The notes: a model not told the origin generated them from the letters alone. A stretch of 64,000 nt of DNA from CAZDWZ01 sp964509425 (GCA_964509425.1 CAZDWZ010000013.1:76062-140061); one strand, 5' to 3'. Positions 50,404 to 60,036 are shown, numbered from the stretch's first letter. Numbers and translations: made by a program.

Positions 50404-50818
50404 TGGACTCCTCGACGATTCCCCTGGTCTTAAAAACGAACCTTGCGCTCTGTTTGATAGAACCGGCTTCAAGCGAAGCCGAACTTTTCATCGTGGTAAC
50501 AGAGCCCGAGGCTTTGTCGGCTCGACCCTGCCACGCAGAGCTTGTCGAGCGGTGCCCAATTTCGATCCTCCCGAAGAAGATCTGAAACCACCGGGGCACG
50601 TCATCTTAGGCCGCCATTGAAAATCCGCAAACTGCACTCAGAAACCAGGGCCGTAAGAACTAAACCGGCTTAGCGCAATTTGCGCGGGTTAGTAAAGACG
50701 TAAAAGTTTATGTAACCAATGAGAAATTCCTATCAAGTTCCGCCGATAGAGAGATCCCAGGGACTCCCCAACGGCGTTCCTGGCCCGCCCCTTGGGCATA
50801 TTGGAGCGAATTTTCTCT
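50404..50818. other. Intergenic region before the PilB/GspE-type gene
   Basis: 415 bases. Two hairpin-like elements: CGTGG/CCACG around 50492-50535, and GCGCAA-T-TTGCGC near 50674-50686 set in AACCGGCTTA...GCGGGTTAG. No gene and no recognised riboswitch. Confidence 0.45.
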
Positions 50819-52483
50819 ATGCGAAGTTCAATCTTGGTGAGAGCGCTTTTACCCGCGAAGGAACGCCACGACCTCATCACGAGACCTGATCCCGGCTTCG
50901 ATTCGGGGACCGCCGTGAAGCGGCTTCTGATCTGCTCTTCGAAGGAGGCTCGCGCGCTGATCCCCCTTCATCAAGCCGAGCGCCTCACCGTCTTGCCTCT
51001 CTCTATACTCCGGCAGCCGTCGGGCGAAGAGCTGCTCGTGGTCATGGGGTTGAACGAGCCGCTCCCCGACCTCGTTCAGGAGTTGAGGTTCACCGCCGGA
51101 TTGCCGGTGGTGTACGAACCCACCGAGGATCGCGAGACATTGATTGCTGCCATCTCCGCCGCCTATCGAGGGGATGTCGAATTTCTCAGCGGTGCGGCGA
51201 AATTCGTCACCACGCATCTTCCGGAGAAAGAGAAACCTGATGGCGGCACTGCGCTTCGAGCGGCATCGGAGGGAGCGCCGATCCCAAAGCTGCTCGAGGC
51301 GGTGCTCTCCCGGGCGTACTACCTTTCGGCTTCCGATGTTCACATTGAACCTCAGCTCGAAGACGTTCGAATTCGTTTTCGGGTCGACGGCCTCTTGAGG
51401 GATGAAACCGCAGTCCGTCTCTCGTCCCGGGTCCTCGAGAATCTCGCCCGTCATATTAAGGTCGTATGCGGCCTCGATCTGACGGAGAAGCGGAAGCCGC
51501 AGGACGGGTCATTCCAACTCCCCCTCAAAGACGAATCGCTCCGAGTTCGGGTCTCGTTTCTTCCACAGCGGGAGACCGAACGAATCGTGCTCAGGCTGTT
51601 TCCGATGGGGAAAAAGGACCTGCCGTCCGAAGCGAGACCCGCCGAACGGTTCTCTGCCCTCGGGCTCTCTCCGGAGCAGCAGCGGATGCTTCTTTCGCAC
51701 CTTGGCCTTACGGGCGGTACGCTGATCTTTTCCGGCCCGACCGGAAGCGGCAAAACAACTCTCCTCTACGGCTGTTTGGAGTTTCTGAACGAGGAGTGGC
51801 GGAACGTCGTGACGATCGAAGACCCCATTGAAAAAACCATTCCCGGAATCAATCAGACCCAAGTTACGCCCCTGCTTGGATTTCGCGACTGCCTTCCGGT
51901 CGTGCTCCGGCAAGATCCGGACGTCGTGATGGTGGGCGAGATCCGTGATTCGCAAACGGCGGATTCAGCGCTGACCGCAGGCATCACCGGACATCTTGTT
52001 CTTTCGACGGTGCACGCCGGAAGCTGTATCGAGATTATCCCGCGACTCCGCTACTTGGGAGTTCAGGGACTTCTCCTTGGAGCGTCTCTCCGGTTGCTCG
52101 TCGCTCAGCGGCTCCTTCCGAGAAACTGTATCGAGTGCCGTGAGGAGAAACTGCCTACGAATGCCATCGCGAAGTTTTTTCATATCCCGCAGGGACGCGC
52201 TCTACTCTCTTCGAGAGGTTGTTCTATTTGCGGCAATACAGGAATTCGGGGTCGGCGGGGCGTTTTCGAGTTTCTTCCCGTCTCACCGTCCATCCAGGAG
52301 CTGCTGTTTGACTCCGGTGCTCAGGAATCCGGCGCTCTCATCCAGCAAATAAAGCAGAAGGCGAGACAAGATGGTTTTCAGCCGCTTGCCTTCCAAATCC
52401 GGGAAGCGCTTCTTGAAGGAGTCATCTCTCCGCATTCAGCATTTCGCGGGTTAGGTCTCGAGCCTCGGCTCTTCGAGCTGTAG
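50819..52483 (+). CDS. Type IV pilus / type II secretion assembly ATPase (PilB/GspE family)
   Basis: 554 residues from the ATG at 50819; a TTG at 50792 is also in frame. N-terminal MshEN-like region (~25-150) with LIPLHQAERLTVLPLSI. Then the secretion-ATPase core: SDVHIEPQLEDVRIRFRVDG, Walker A FSGPTGSGKTTLLYG, Asp box TIEDPIEKTIPGINQTQV, Walker B VVLRQDPDVVMVGEIRDSQT, His box GITGHLVLSTVHAGS. A zinc-binding tetracysteine (CIECREEK..., CSICGNTGIRGRRGVFEFL) closes it. It powers pilin or pseudopilin polymerisation. Separate from the pilMNO-Q cluster. The N-domain is compact, so PilB versus GspE cannot be decided. Confidence 0.93.
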   Translation: MRSSILVRALLPAKERHDLITRPDPGFDSGTAVKRLLICSSKEARALIPLHQAERLTVLPLSILRQPSGEELLVVMGLNEPLPDLVQELRFTAGLPVVYEPTEDRETLIAAISAAYRGDVEFLSGAAKFVTTHLPEKEKPDGGTALRAASEGAPIPKLLEAVLSRAYYLSASDVHIEPQLEDVRIRFRVDGLLRDETAVRLSSRVLENLARHIKVVCGLDLTEKRKPQDGSFQLPLKDESLRVRVSFLPQRETERIVLRLFPMGKKDLPSEARPAERFSALGLSPEQQRMLLSHLGLTGGTLIFSGPTGSGKTTLLYGCLEFLNEEWRNVVTIEDPIEKTIPGINQTQVTPLLGFRDCLPVVLRQDPDVVMVGEIRDSQTADSALTAGITGHLVLSTVHAGSCIEIIPRLRYLGVQGLLLGASLRLLVAQRLLPRNCIECREEKLPTNAIAKFFHIPQGRALLSSRGCSICGNTGIRGRRGVFEFLPVSPSIQELLFDSGAQESGALIQQIKQKARQDGFQPLAFQIREALLEGVISPHSAFRGLGLEPRLFEL

Positions 52484-52671
52484 AGCGGAGGCGTGCCCCT
52501 CTTTACGAAGTCTTTCGGAGGGGGCTATGTTGACTGAGGGAGAGTTGCGCCGCTTTTGCGGCATGCAACCCGGAGCCGAGTCGGCAGGATCGAGCGCGAT
52601 GTTCCGATCCGAAATAGGAATGTCAATCGGGGGCAGTTTTGCTCAGGCGATTTTTAGAAAGAACGTAGTTC

Positions 52672-54495
52672 ATGCTTCTTGCTTCCGAACATCCTGAATC
52701 CCCGAACGGTCAAAGCGGACACGAGCTTCCTCTTGAAGTCATCTTTCGTTGTGTTCAAGACGATTCTGCCGCAAGCCTCATCGCGCAGCTTGCCGCCGAG
52801 AGTGGGCTCTCGCTCGCCGCCACGCAGATCCTTGTTGCTCGAAAAATCGTTTCGCTCGACGAGGTTCGGAGATATCTCTCGCCCAATTTCAAAGAGCAGC
52901 TCCCTCACCCTCAGGAGATTAAGAACCTCGACGCCGCGGCGGAGTTGCTGTTCGAGTTTATCGACTCCGGAGAGCAAATCGTTATTTATTCAGACTTCGA
53001 CGTCGACGGGATTAGCTCCGGTTCGCAACTCCTGCTTTATCTCCGGGCTCTGGGCGCAAAGGTAGATATTTATGTCCCGAACCGGTTCACCGAGGGTTAT
53101 GGATTGGTTCTCTCGGCCGTAGAAACTCTCGCGCGGCGAGGGACGAAGCTTCTCATTACGGTTGATTGCGGAATCTCGAGTCACGTCGAGCTTGCTGCGG
53201 CAAAGCGGTTCGGAATGAAATCGATCGTAATCGATCACCATATTCCCTCCGGGAATCCGCAACAGCTTCCGCCCGCGGATGTTGTTGTCGATCCGGCGCA
53301 GGACGGATGTCCTTTTCAATCGCACAAGCTAGCCGCCGCCGGTCTGGTGTGGATGTTTCTCGTGCTGCTTCGGATACGGGCGGAGGTCCGGTATGCCCGG
53401 GAAGTCGAGACCGGAAAGCTCAAAATTCCCGATCCGAAGGATTTTCTCGATCTCGCTGCCCTCGGAACTATTTGCGACATGGTGCCCCTCCTCGGAGTAA
53501 ACCGTCTTCTTGCCATGCGGGGTCTCGAGGCTCTGGAGCGAACCGCGCGGCCTGGACTCGTCGCGCTGAAACGAGTCGCCGGCGTCGCTGAGACAAAGCG
53601 CTTTAATGCTGGCCATGTGGGATTCGCGCTCGGACCGCGTATCAATGCGGCCGGGCGGCTCGCTGAGGGGCAGGAAGTTGTTACGCTGCTCACGACGACT
53701 GATACCATTCGGGCGAAAAAAATTGCCGAGCTTCTGAACCGCTTGAATGACCAGCGAAAGCAGATCGAGGAGCAGGTGAAAGAAGATTGCTTCGCGCGTG
53801 TCCGTGCGGAGCCGCAGATCCTCTCCCGCTCGGCGATCGTGCTCTTCGGAGAGAGTTATCATCCGGGAGTAATCGGCATCGTGGCGCAGCGCCTCGTTGA
53901 GAAATTCCATCGCCCGGCGGCGGTGCTCGCACCGGGTGAGATGACGATCGGAAACAAAAAAGTTCTCGTCCTGAAGGGATCCGTGAGAAGCGTTTCCGGC
54001 TTTCACGTCGCCGAGGCGCTTCAATCGCTGCAGCCGATGCTCGTCAGTGGTGGCGGCCATGCCGAGGCCGGAGGGTTTTCGGTGCTTCCGGAAAAATTCA
54101 CTGAATTTCGCGAGGGCTTCATCGCATTTGCGGATCGAGTGATTCCGCTCGATGCTCTCAGGCGCCGGTGTGTTGTCGATCTGAAGCTTTGTTTTTCCGA
54201 CCTCCATCTTCCGCTCGCGCAAGAGCTTCAACGCTTCTCGCCATTCGGGATTGGAAACCCCTCTCCGCTGTTCTTCACCTCCGATGCGAAAGTTGATTCC
54301 GTCACTTCCTTGGGGAATGCACATTTGAAGGTTCGACTTTCAGACGGAACGGGCTCCGTTACTGCCGTTGCCTGGGGTTTTCAAGGAAATCCGCGGCTCA
54401 AAAAAGGAGAGAAGGTCAATATCGCGTATCAAGTCGAGGTGAACTCGTACCAGGGCGTGTTGTCGCTGCAGATCAGCTTGCGAGAGGTGTTTTGA
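52672..54495 (+). CDS. recJ: Single-stranded-DNA exonuclease RecJ
   Basis: 607 residues. DHH phosphoesterase: motif I IYSDFDVDGISSGSQLLLY, motif II LLITVDCGISSHVEL, motif III DHHIPSGNPQQLPPADVVVD, motif IV LDLAALGTICDMVPLL, then the DHHA1 domain with SGGGHAEAGGFSV and a C-terminal OB domain ending VNSYQGVLSLQISLREVF. 5'-3' exonuclease in recombination and mismatch repair. Length is near the family standard. Its stop overlaps the TTG start of the next gene. Confidence 0.95.
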   Translation: MLLASEHPESPNGQSGHELPLEVIFRCVQDDSAASLIAQLAAESGLSLAATQILVARKIVSLDEVRRYLSPNFKEQLPHPQEIKNLDAAAELLFEFIDSGEQIVIYSDFDVDGISSGSQLLLYLRALGAKVDIYVPNRFTEGYGLVLSAVETLARRGTKLLITVDCGISSHVELAAAKRFGMKSIVIDHHIPSGNPQQLPPADVVVDPAQDGCPFQSHKLAAAGLVWMFLVLLRIRAEVRYAREVETGKLKIPDPKDFLDLAALGTICDMVPLLGVNRLLAMRGLEALERTARPGLVALKRVAGVAETKRFNAGHVGFALGPRINAAGRLAEGQEVVTLLTTTDTIRAKKIAELLNRLNDQRKQIEEQVKEDCFARVRAEPQILSRSAIVLFGESYHPGVIGIVAQRLVEKFHRPAAVLAPGEMTIGNKKVLVLKGSVRSVSGFHVAEALQSLQPMLVSGGGHAEAGGFSVLPEKFTEFREGFIAFADRVIPLDALRRRCVVDLKLCFSDLHLPLAQELQRFSPFGIGNPSPLFFTSDAKVDSVTSLGNAHLKVRLSDGTGSVTAVAWGFQGNPRLKKGEKVNIAYQVEVNSYQGVLSLQISLREVF

Positions 54496-56225
54496 TCTCT
54501 CTCCCTTCCGCTCTCGCGTCGGTGCTCGTTCTCGCTGCGCTCCTCTCGCTCTTTTCCGGCTACTCGCTTTTTACCCGCGGCTCCCGGACTCCGGCACCAC
54601 CGCTTATCTTTCTTCTCTTTTCGCTGCTTTTGCTACTTGAAGCCGTGGGTTCATACCTTGTTCCCGGCCGTGCGATTCTGGAGTTCGGGATTTTTCAACC
54701 GGCATCGTTTTTCAGCCGGCTCTCCTTCGCGTTTCTCCCGCACGTGTCTTCCACTGTCCTCCGCCGCCTAATTGATCCGTCCATTTGGTGCCTTCTTCTC
54801 TTATTGCTTCGCATGGGCGGTCCCTTTTTTCTCAGCGCAGTTTTTTTTGCATTAACGATAGCCGTCGAAAGCCTCGCTCTCGCCGGACTCAGCGCCGGGC
54901 TCGTCGACGACAACCGGTTTCGGATTTTTCATCACGGGTGTTTTCTCGCCTTCGGAGTTCTCTTGTTCCGCGGATATTACGCCGTTCTTCTATCTCCTGA
55001 GGATCGGCAGGTCCCCGCGTTTTTTCTCCGTCATGTGTTTCTCTTCGCGGCGTTCTTTGCGTCACTCGCTGTCACGCTGCCTTTCCTCGCTGGAGCCTCA
55101 CGACCAATGGCGTTTGCTCATTATTACGCATGGTTCCCGGAGAACTGGGCGGGGGAGTTTCTCGGAGAAAAACTCAGTCCTCCGCTTCTCCCGGAGCTCG
55201 GACGTTATCAGAGCGGCGACTCGTCAGTGGTGCTCCAGCACGAGGTTTGGGCGAAGGAGGCGGGGCTCTCGGGATTTATTCTCGATTGGTGGCCGAGCCG
55301 GAGAGCACTCAAAAATCGCGTGTTCGAAATTTCCCGGCAGTTTTCACCGAGCTTTTCAATCGCGCTCCTTTACGAAACTCTTGACCTCAGGCAGCCGCAC
55401 GAGAAGCTTCTTCCCGGCGAAAGGCCGAACATCGTTTTTCTCTCCCCCGAGCGGGCGAAAAACATGGGTCTCCAGTGGGCTCGTATCGTCGGCGAGTACA
55501 TGTTGCGACCGAATTATCTCAAGGTCGGAAAACGTCCCGTGTTGTTTCTCTATGCGACCCGGCATCTGCTCGGAGACGTTCCCGCTCGCATCGAAGAGGC
55601 GAGAGCGATCGTTCGAGAGAAAACCGGATTCGAACTTTTTCTCGTGGCCGATGAACCGTATTTCGAAGTGATGGAGGGTGATGCGTCAGCGGTTCGCCTT
55701 CTCTCGCGGCACCAGCCGAACTGGGATCGCATCCGGGCTTTTGACGCGCTTTTTGCCTACAATCCGTATGATGCCTCTCGAAAGGAACATGGCGGGACAA
55801 AGGGGCACGAGAGGTTTCTCGATGACGCCGGGAAGTTGTTTCGAAGCTACGGAGCGGTCGCGGCGAATGCCGGGATTCCGTTTTTCCCGATGGCGCTCTC
55901 AGGATACAACGACCGCGCGCATCGCTTGGGAGAGGATCATTTCGTGGTGCCGAGAGAACTTCCGGACGGAAGCAGCTTTCTCTCGAAAAGCATTTCGCGA
56001 TGGGTCTTGCCGTTTTTTCCGGCATTCGGCCCACGGCTCTTCACCCTTACCTCGTGGAATGAATGGAATGAGGGGACCCAAGTGGAACCGGAAGTCGAGA
56101 TCTCTGAACCCTCAAGCGGGGGCGCCGCATACACCCAGAACGAAACGTATCGAGGCCGGGGGCGAAAAGCGCTCTCGGAACTCCGCACCGTTGAAGAGTC
56201 TCTCACCTCCTCCGGCCGGAAGTGA
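54492..56225 (+). CDS. Membrane protein with GH99-like (WbsX-type) domain
   Basis: 577 residues from a TTG overlapping the recJ stop (TTGA). Six hydrophobic segments in the first ~195 residues, then a soluble domain: PMAFAHYYAWFPENWAGEFL, GLSGFILDWWPSRRALKN, GKRPVLFLYATRHLLGD, ELFLVADEPYFEVME, and TLTSWNEWNEGTQVEPE. The FAHYYAWF and SWNEWNEGTxVEP motifs are those of the glycosyltransferase-WbsX/GH99 group, which includes endo-alpha-mannosidases and polysaccharide enzymes. The combination with a multi-span N-terminus is unusual. It probably acts on a surface glycan at the outer face of the inner membrane. Confidence 0.8.
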   Translation: MISLPSALASVLVLAALLSLFSGYSLFTRGSRTPAPPLIFLLFSLLLLLEAVGSYLVPGRAILEFGIFQPASFFSRLSFAFLPHVSSTVLRRLIDPSIWCLLLLLLRMGGPFFLSAVFFALTIAVESLALAGLSAGLVDDNRFRIFHHGCFLAFGVLLFRGYYAVLLSPEDRQVPAFFLRHVFLFAAFFASLAVTLPFLAGASRPMAFAHYYAWFPENWAGEFLGEKLSPPLLPELGRYQSGDSSVVLQHEVWAKEAGLSGFILDWWPSRRALKNRVFEISRQFSPSFSIALLYETLDLRQPHEKLLPGERPNIVFLSPERAKNMGLQWARIVGEYMLRPNYLKVGKRPVLFLYATRHLLGDVPARIEEARAIVREKTGFELFLVADEPYFEVMEGDASAVRLLSRHQPNWDRIRAFDALFAYNPYDASRKEHGGTKGHERFLDDAGKLFRSYGAVAANAGIPFFPMALSGYNDRAHRLGEDHFVVPRELPDGSSFLSKSISRWVLPFFPAFGPRLFTLTSWNEWNEGTQVEPEVEISEPSSGGAAYTQNETYRGRGRKALSELRTVEESLTSSGRK

Positions 56226-56251
56226 CGTGAGTTATCCAAGGGAACCTTGGG

Positions 56252-57382
56252 TCAGCACTTTTTTCGTTCGCAGTTGATTGTTATCGTCGATTCGAAGCAG
56301 GCATATCCGTCGTCGTCGCAATACCCGACCTTGGAGCTTTCGACGAACTCTTCCGCTCCATCTTCCCCTATTGGGGTTCCCGAGAATCTGGCGATCGGGA
56401 ATTTCGAATATTTCCCCTTGCAGTAAGCGTTTGCCTTCGCTCGAAGTTTGTCAAACTCGAGGTTCGGAAAGCCAGGGAGTTCAACGAAGTTTTTCTTCGA
56501 GCCTTCTTCCCAGGTCTTTTTGTCTCCGAAACCGCCGGTCTCGTCTTTGCACTTGATGCGCTCTGGTTTGGTTGTGGTGAAGGTCGTTTCACCACGCGTC
56601 ACTTCCGTGCCTTCCGGATGATACATCGGGAGATGTTTTAACGTAATCGTTTCCGTCGGCGGGCAAAACGGAGCCGGGGCGTAATAGCTCGCGTAATGTT
56701 CCTGTTCTTCTCCTCCTTCTTCTTCTTCCTCATCCGTATTCTCACTCAGTCCTTCCTCGATCGGCTGAGATTCTTCTTCAATGAATTGATTCTCGCTTTG
56801 GACGGGTTCGTCGCAGAGCGCGGCCTCTTCGTCCTCTTCACATTCCGGTGTGGGCGTCGCGGTCGGTGTCGACTCGGGCGAGAGTTCGGGGTCCGGGGAG
56901 TCATATGGCTCAGGCGAATCTGTGGGCTCCGGAGTCGACTCTGGTGAATCATACGGCTCCGGCGAGTCGGATGGCCCCGGAGTTTGCACGGGGGAATCGA
57001 CAGCGTCCGGAGTGGGCGTCGACGAGGTATACGGCTCGGGAGATCCGGAAGCCTCCGGAGAATCATAAGGCACCGGAGCCGCAGACGGATTCCCGGGATG
57101 AGGGGAGTCAACCGGCGCCGGAGGTGCCGGGCTCGGGATCGGTGTAGGGCTATGTGTGCGCGGAGGTTCGGGAGACGGCTGTGGCGTCGGTGTTGGTGTG
57201 CCCGGAGGCGACGGCGTCCCAGGAGGGAGTCCGGGAAGGGATGAGAATTCTCCATCGAGCGGGGAGGGGGTTGAAGTGGAGTTTGGTCCCGGCCATTCTT
57301 CTTCGCCAGCTGCGGTCTCGTTGCAGAGGATTGCCAGAAGGACGGCAATAGAGAGTTCGGTCAGGAATCTTACCGGTGCCAT
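56252..57382 (-). CDS. Secreted Pro/Ser/Thr-rich protein with Cys-containing C-terminal domain
   Basis: 376 residues. Signal peptide to about TAAG (residue 25). Residues ~30-185 are a low-complexity linker of PSP, TPTP and DSPEPYDSPE-type units; four DSPEPYDS-like repeats are visible. An acidic run (TDEEEEEGGEEQEH) leads to a compact domain (~230-376) with cysteines at CPP, KCKDE, YCKGKY, YCDDDGYACFE and a final CERKKC. It looks like a wall- or matrix-spanning stalk with a disulphide-bonded head. Convergent with the GH99-like gene, 26 bases apart. Confidence 0.72.
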   Translation of the reverse strand: MAPVRFLTELSIAVLLAILCNETAAGEEEWPGPNSTSTPSPLDGEFSSLPGLPPGTPSPPGTPTPTPQPSPEPPRTHSPTPIPSPAPPAPVDSPHPGNPSAAPVPYDSPEASGSPEPYTSSTPTPDAVDSPVQTPGPSDSPEPYDSPESTPEPTDSPEPYDSPDPELSPESTPTATPTPECEEDEEAALCDEPVQSENQFIEEESQPIEEGLSENTDEEEEEGGEEQEHYASYYAPAPFCPPTETITLKHLPMYHPEGTEVTRGETTFTTTKPERIKCKDETGGFGDKKTWEEGSKKNFVELPGFPNLEFDKLRAKANAYCKGKYSKFPIARFSGTPIGEDGAEEFVESSKVGYCDDDGYACFESTITINCERKKC

Positions 57383-57832
57383 GCGTGTTAACCCCCGAAA
57401 TGCTCGATTTTGTTGGAATCATTATTGAATGCGGGGGGCTTATGGGTGTTGAGGGCGGCAGACTTTTCTCTCACGTTTTGACCGACCGGCTCGAATGCGC
57501 CGATCCGGAAGTCTCTAGGTAAAAATTACTTTTAAAGTCACGCCTCTGTTTCGTCCGATCAACGCATAACAACTTACGAATGAAGGGACAGTCGAAGGAC
57601 CCCGGTCCAGGCTTTCCAGTGTGTTTTGTAAGTTGCTGAAATTATTTTTGTTTCGTTTGGCTCCGAGATTCCTTGACGCAGTTCTCCGAGAGTGATTTTA
57701 GCCACAAAGTCGCTATCTTATGCGGTTTCTTGTGGTAGAATAATGGAGTCTTCGTTGGAGGAGCCTAGACACAGGGCGAGATTTTTATCCGTTTTGTTTG
57801 TATAACGGGGTTTCGGTAAAAAAGAGGTCCAC
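57383..57832. other. Divergent leader region between the Pro-rich protein and cpaB
   Basis: 450 bases. CAACTTAC (57570-57577) and GTAAGTTG (57628-57635) could fold a ~66-base stem-loop. An extended -10 pattern TGG-TAGAAT lies at 57733-57741 before cpaB. No gene; no named riboswitch recognised. Confidence 0.5.
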
Positions 57833-58768
57833 ATGGGCGTTGGTTTTGGTGGAATGGGCAGCCCGGGGCGACGGGCGGCAATACAGAGACAGCGAATCTT
57901 CTTCTTCGGCGGGAGCGTCGTTCTCTTCGTAGTGCTGGTCATCGGCGCGGTATTTATAACTCAGTCACAATCGGTCGCGCGATCGAATGTCAGCAGCGAG
58001 CCTCAAGAAGAGGTGACGCTTGGCACCATCGTACTTATCGCCGCGAACTCGAAAATTCCTAAGGGAACAAAGATCACAGCAGCAAATATTCGTGAGGTTC
58101 ACTGGCCGAGAGATCAGGTGCCTGAGGGCGCTGCTCGGACCGCCGAAGACGTAGAGAATATGTTTTCGACGGTGGCCTTGCCCGAGAACCAACCGATTCT
58201 GCGCAGCTCGCTTTCTGCGACGCAACCGCAGTTCGGAATCGGGGAACTTCTTCCTCCGGGACATCGCGCCGTTACGATCAACGTAAACGCGACAACCGGG
58301 GTTGAAGGATGGGCAACCGCAGGAGCTCACGTCGATATTCTTTTGACCTACCTCGACCCGAAGGACGGGGAGAACAAGACTCGCGTCGTAATGGAGAACG
58401 CCATCGTGCTTTCGTTCGGCGGAAATGCGAAAGCTCGCGATACGGATGAGCATGATCGCACCACTTCGCGTCTTGAGATATCGACGGTCACCTTGGCGGT
58501 TCCGTTCCAGGATTCATTGAAGATTCAAACCGCATTGGCGATGGGCCGTATCACTCTTGCTCTCCGGAACAAGGACGACGTCGGAACGCAGGCGGATACG
58601 ACCTTCGAGCAAAACGAATTCGATAAGAAGGTGAAGGCTGCTCCTCAACAAGCGAGCAAGGCTCCGCCAAAAGGCTTTGCGAAGATCCCGGGCAAGAACG
58701 GCGGCGAGCAGCAGTTCGTTCTCGACGGAGATCGCTGGCAGTCTGATTCGCCGGAGTCTCTGTTCTAG
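57833..58768 (+). CDS. cpaB: Flp/Tad pilus assembly protein CpaB
   Basis: 311 residues. One membrane helix (~26-46), then an SAF domain beginning VLIAANSKIPKGTKITAANI, with PENQPILRSSL, and the RcpC/CpaB domain (LLPPGHRAVTINVNATTGVE, WATAGAHVDILLTYLDPKDG, VTLAVPFQDSLKIQTALAMG). In Tad systems CpaB is a periplasmic partner of the secretin. Here it stands alone, with a terminator directly after it and no cpaA/C/E/F genes nearby. A helical, Lys/Ala-rich tail follows the core. Confidence 0.9.
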   Translation: MGVGFGGMGSPGRRAAIQRQRIFFFGGSVVLFVVLVIGAVFITQSQSVARSNVSSEPQEEVTLGTIVLIAANSKIPKGTKITAANIREVHWPRDQVPEGAARTAEDVENMFSTVALPENQPILRSSLSATQPQFGIGELLPPGHRAVTINVNATTGVEGWATAGAHVDILLTYLDPKDGENKTRVVMENAIVLSFGGNAKARDTDEHDRTTSRLEISTVTLAVPFQDSLKIQTALAMGRITLALRNKDDVGTQADTTFEQNEFDKKVKAAPQQASKAPPKGFAKIPGKNGGEQQFVLDGDRWQSDSPESLF

Positions 58769-58800
58769 GCGATTCAGTTTACAGCCGTAAATTGACCGTA

Positions 58801-58834
58801 AAAGAAACCACCTTCGGGTGGTTTCTTTGTTTTT
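58801..58834 (+). terminator. Intrinsic terminator after cpaB
   Basis: AAAGAAACCACC (58801-58812), TTCG tetraloop, GGTGGTTTCTTT (58817-58828), then GTTTTT. Confidence 0.97.
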
Positions 58835-58923
58835 GAGCTTGATGTTGTCTTGCGGGCGACTACACGAATTCCAAAGATTACATTCCAACCTGCGCGATCA
58901 CAGTGATTCCCGCTGAACTTTTG

Positions 58924-58952
58924 TTGACTTATTTCAACGCTTGGATTTTATT
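58924..58952 (+). promoter_or_regulatory. Possible sigma70-type promoter before suhB
   Basis: TTGACT at 58924-58929 and TTTATT at 58947-58952 with 17 bases between; 35 bases before the ATG. The -35 is good, the -10 weak. Confidence 0.45.
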
Positions 58953-58986
58953 GTACCCGTTAAATCGGTGATCGTAATAAAACTAC

Positions 58987-59865
58987 ATGGCGATCGTAAT
59001 CGATTCAGAACCAGTCCTTACAGCCTCCGATGTTGAGAGGGCGCGCGCGCTTGCAGAGAGCGCTGCTCGTCTCGTCGGTGCCCGACTCCGAGAACATTTC
59101 CGCGGCGACCACGAAGAGCTCGAAATCTCCTACAAAGGTGTCAGCGACATCGTGACTGAAGTTGATCTTTGGTCCGAGGAGAAAATCTCCCAATGTATCC
59201 AAGCGATGTTTCCCGATCACTGCATCATTGGTGAAGAAACCAGCTCTCAGCTGAGCTATGAAGAAATCGCCTCGGTGATTCAGAACCGTGTATGCTGGCT
59301 GGTTGATCCGATTGACGGAACCTCCAACTTTGCAAACGGACTTCCTCACTTCGGAGTTTCAATAGCGCTTGTTGATCACGGAGTTCCGCTCTGCGGTGTC
59401 GTTTATGATCCGATTATGGACGAGCTGTTCAGCGCGATTCGTGGTCAAGGCGCGTTCTTGAACTTGAACCCCATCGTTCCCGGAAAGAAGGAGAAGCTCA
59501 TTGAGTGCGTGGTCGCGACCGGATTTCCGAGCGATAGGCGGAGCCGGTGGCAAGACTATCGCCCGGTTGTAAATTCCTTGGTTCTCTCCTGCCGCACGGT
59601 TCGGAGCCTTGGATCGGCAACCCTCGATGCCTGCTGGGTCGCCTGCGGACGGCTCGACGCGCAGTTTCAGTTCAGGCTCCGACCTTGGGACGTGGCTGCT
59701 GCATCTCTCATCGTCGAAGAAGCCGGCGGCCTCGGCTACAGCTACCACGGCCACAGCACGGGACATCGCTACTCACTCGTCGCCGACGCGTTCCTCCACG
59801 CGGGGAGCGGTCTCGGAGCAAAATTCGACGAGTTGATCCGCGAGAGCATGACTCCCGTAAGCTGA
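58987..59865 (+). CDS. suhB: Inositol-1-monophosphatase family protein (SuhB-like)
   Basis: 292 residues. Metal-dependent phosphatase of myo-inositol or related phosphates. Motifs: YKGVSDIVTEVDLWSEEKIS, IIGEETSSQ (metal Glu), WLVDPIDGTSNFANGLPHFG (DPIDGT), and RPWDVAAASLIVEEAGG (WDxAA). About 30 residues longer than the E. coli enzyme. In E. coli SuhB also aids rRNA antitermination, but this cannot be inferred here. The substrate is not determinable from sequence. Confidence 0.92.
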   Translation: MAIVIDSEPVLTASDVERARALAESAARLVGARLREHFRGDHEELEISYKGVSDIVTEVDLWSEEKISQCIQAMFPDHCIIGEETSSQLSYEEIASVIQNRVCWLVDPIDGTSNFANGLPHFGVSIALVDHGVPLCGVVYDPIMDELFSAIRGQGAFLNLNPIVPGKKEKLIECVVATGFPSDRRSRWQDYRPVVNSLVLSCRTVRSLGSATLDACWVACGRLDAQFQFRLRPWDVAAASLIVEEAGGLGYSYHGHSTGHRYSLVADAFLHAGSGLGAKFDELIRESMTPVS

Positions 59866-60036
59866 GTTCTTAAAACCTCGCTCCCACTATTTAACAAACT
59901 CACGGCATTCTGGAGTCGATCCCTCGTCAAGTTTCGTGGATCTTGCGGGCTCCATGTTTGCCAAGTCATTTCAAACAATAACCTTTATATCCGCGATCTT
60001 TACGCCGAAAAATCCGAAAAGAAGAATCTATTCGTT

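Noticed and set aside
56746..57348. Arg/Pro-rich 200-aa ORF in another frame of the Pro-rich protein
   Set aside because: Out-of-frame reading of the low-complexity stalk; no start signal.
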